Made by a program: the position numbers and the translations under genes. The notes under the pieces are model-generated. The model did not search any database. It was given only the letters and a program-made list of their open reading frames with translations, and was not told the origin of the DNA. Shown here in pieces: positions 63,937-64,000 of a stretch of 64,000 nt of DNA (position 1 is the stretch's first letter; each line of letters begins with the position of its first letter). Origin of the DNA: Limnohabitans sp. Rim8. GTDB taxonomy: Bacteria; Pseudomonadota; Gammaproteobacteria; Burkholderiales; Burkholderiaceae_C. The DNA lies in the NCBI GenBank assembly GCA_945897795.1, contig CAMDFT010000004.1, forward strand, positions 18,538 to 82,537. The letters are read 5' to 3'.

Positions 63937-64000
63937 ATGGGTGAAGCCAAAAGGCGCCAACGCGCTGTTCAAACGCAAGCTCTTGAGGCCATGGTGGTGG
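63937..64000 (+). CDS. Start of an unidentified gene (cut by window edge)
   Basis: An ATG at 63937 with AGAGGT eight bases upstream opens a frame beginning MGEAKRRQRAVQTQALEAMV that is still open at the window end. The MGEAKRR start is seen in several small proteins of unknown role. About 21 residues are too few to assign a family. Confidence 0.5.
   Translation, partial: MGEAKRRQRAVQTQALEAMVV

Overview
The window is a chromosomal segment of a GC-rich betaproteobacterium, most likely Burkholderiales and probably Comamonadaceae (a Limnohabitans/Rhodoferax-like organism). I infer this from the fabD-fabH-plsX-rpmF-yceD order, the hemC-hemD-hemX-hemY block, an RNase E with a long Arg/Glu-rich tail and a conserved C-terminal cap, several Bug/TctC-type solute receptors, metZ-purF-cvpA-SPOR-folC, and a gltX-linked tRNA block. 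No 16S gene is present, so the genus is inference. Coding density is very high, and the large antisense ORFs in the supplied track are GC-rich shadows.

Layout. 1-3.6 kb: lipid synthesis operon on the minus strand (yceD, rpmF, plsX, fabH, fabD cut by the window edge). 3.6-5.0 kb: maf and an RsmI-like methyltransferase. 5.0-8.0 kb: minus-strand operon rluC, HAD phosphatase, Rieske protein, SppA-like peptidase. 8.0-11.8 kb: rne with a ~585-nt leader, the only gene-free stretch above 300 nt. 11.8-16 kb: tetrapyrrole genes hemC, hemD, hemX, hemY. 16-24.7 kb: ppc, a decayed HigB-type toxin fragment, hrpA carrying in-frame palindromic repeats, argA.

24.7-34.4 kb is the accessory-looking part. It holds VanA with a stand-alone ferredoxin, a membrane Mrr-like protein, a TauD-type dioxygenase, and a divergent seven-gene catabolic operon (two Bug receptors, RraA-type aldolase, LeuC/LeuD-like hydratase, ornithine-cyclodeaminase-like protein, FAD amine oxidase). 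34.4-43 kb: a cysteine-less glutaredoxin-like protein, tRNA-Pro, a MerR regulator, tRNA-Asp/Glu/Ala, gltX, metZ, purF, cvpA, SPOR protein, folC. 43-49 kb: an ArsC-like protein, a glycine-zipper lipoprotein-like protein, ppnP, argG, a toxin-antitoxin remnant between two hairpin elements that share a 31-nt core, murB, YajQ.

48.3-64 kb: a 2OG-Fe dioxygenase, hemerythrin, core MetE with a luciferase-like monooxygenase and acyl-CoA ligase, an unusual HTH-receiver regulator behind an AT-rich upstream region, a ComEA-like protein, a fused 5-oxoprolinase with its MarR regulator, a divergent TRAP transporter, rdgC, crcB and the first codons of a cut gene.

The most unusual items are the palindromic repeats (in-frame in hrpA, and the pair around the TA remnant), the uncharacterised catabolic operon, the HTH-first response regulator, and two independently decayed toxin genes. 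I saw no CRISPR array, prophage, intact transposase or complete defence system.
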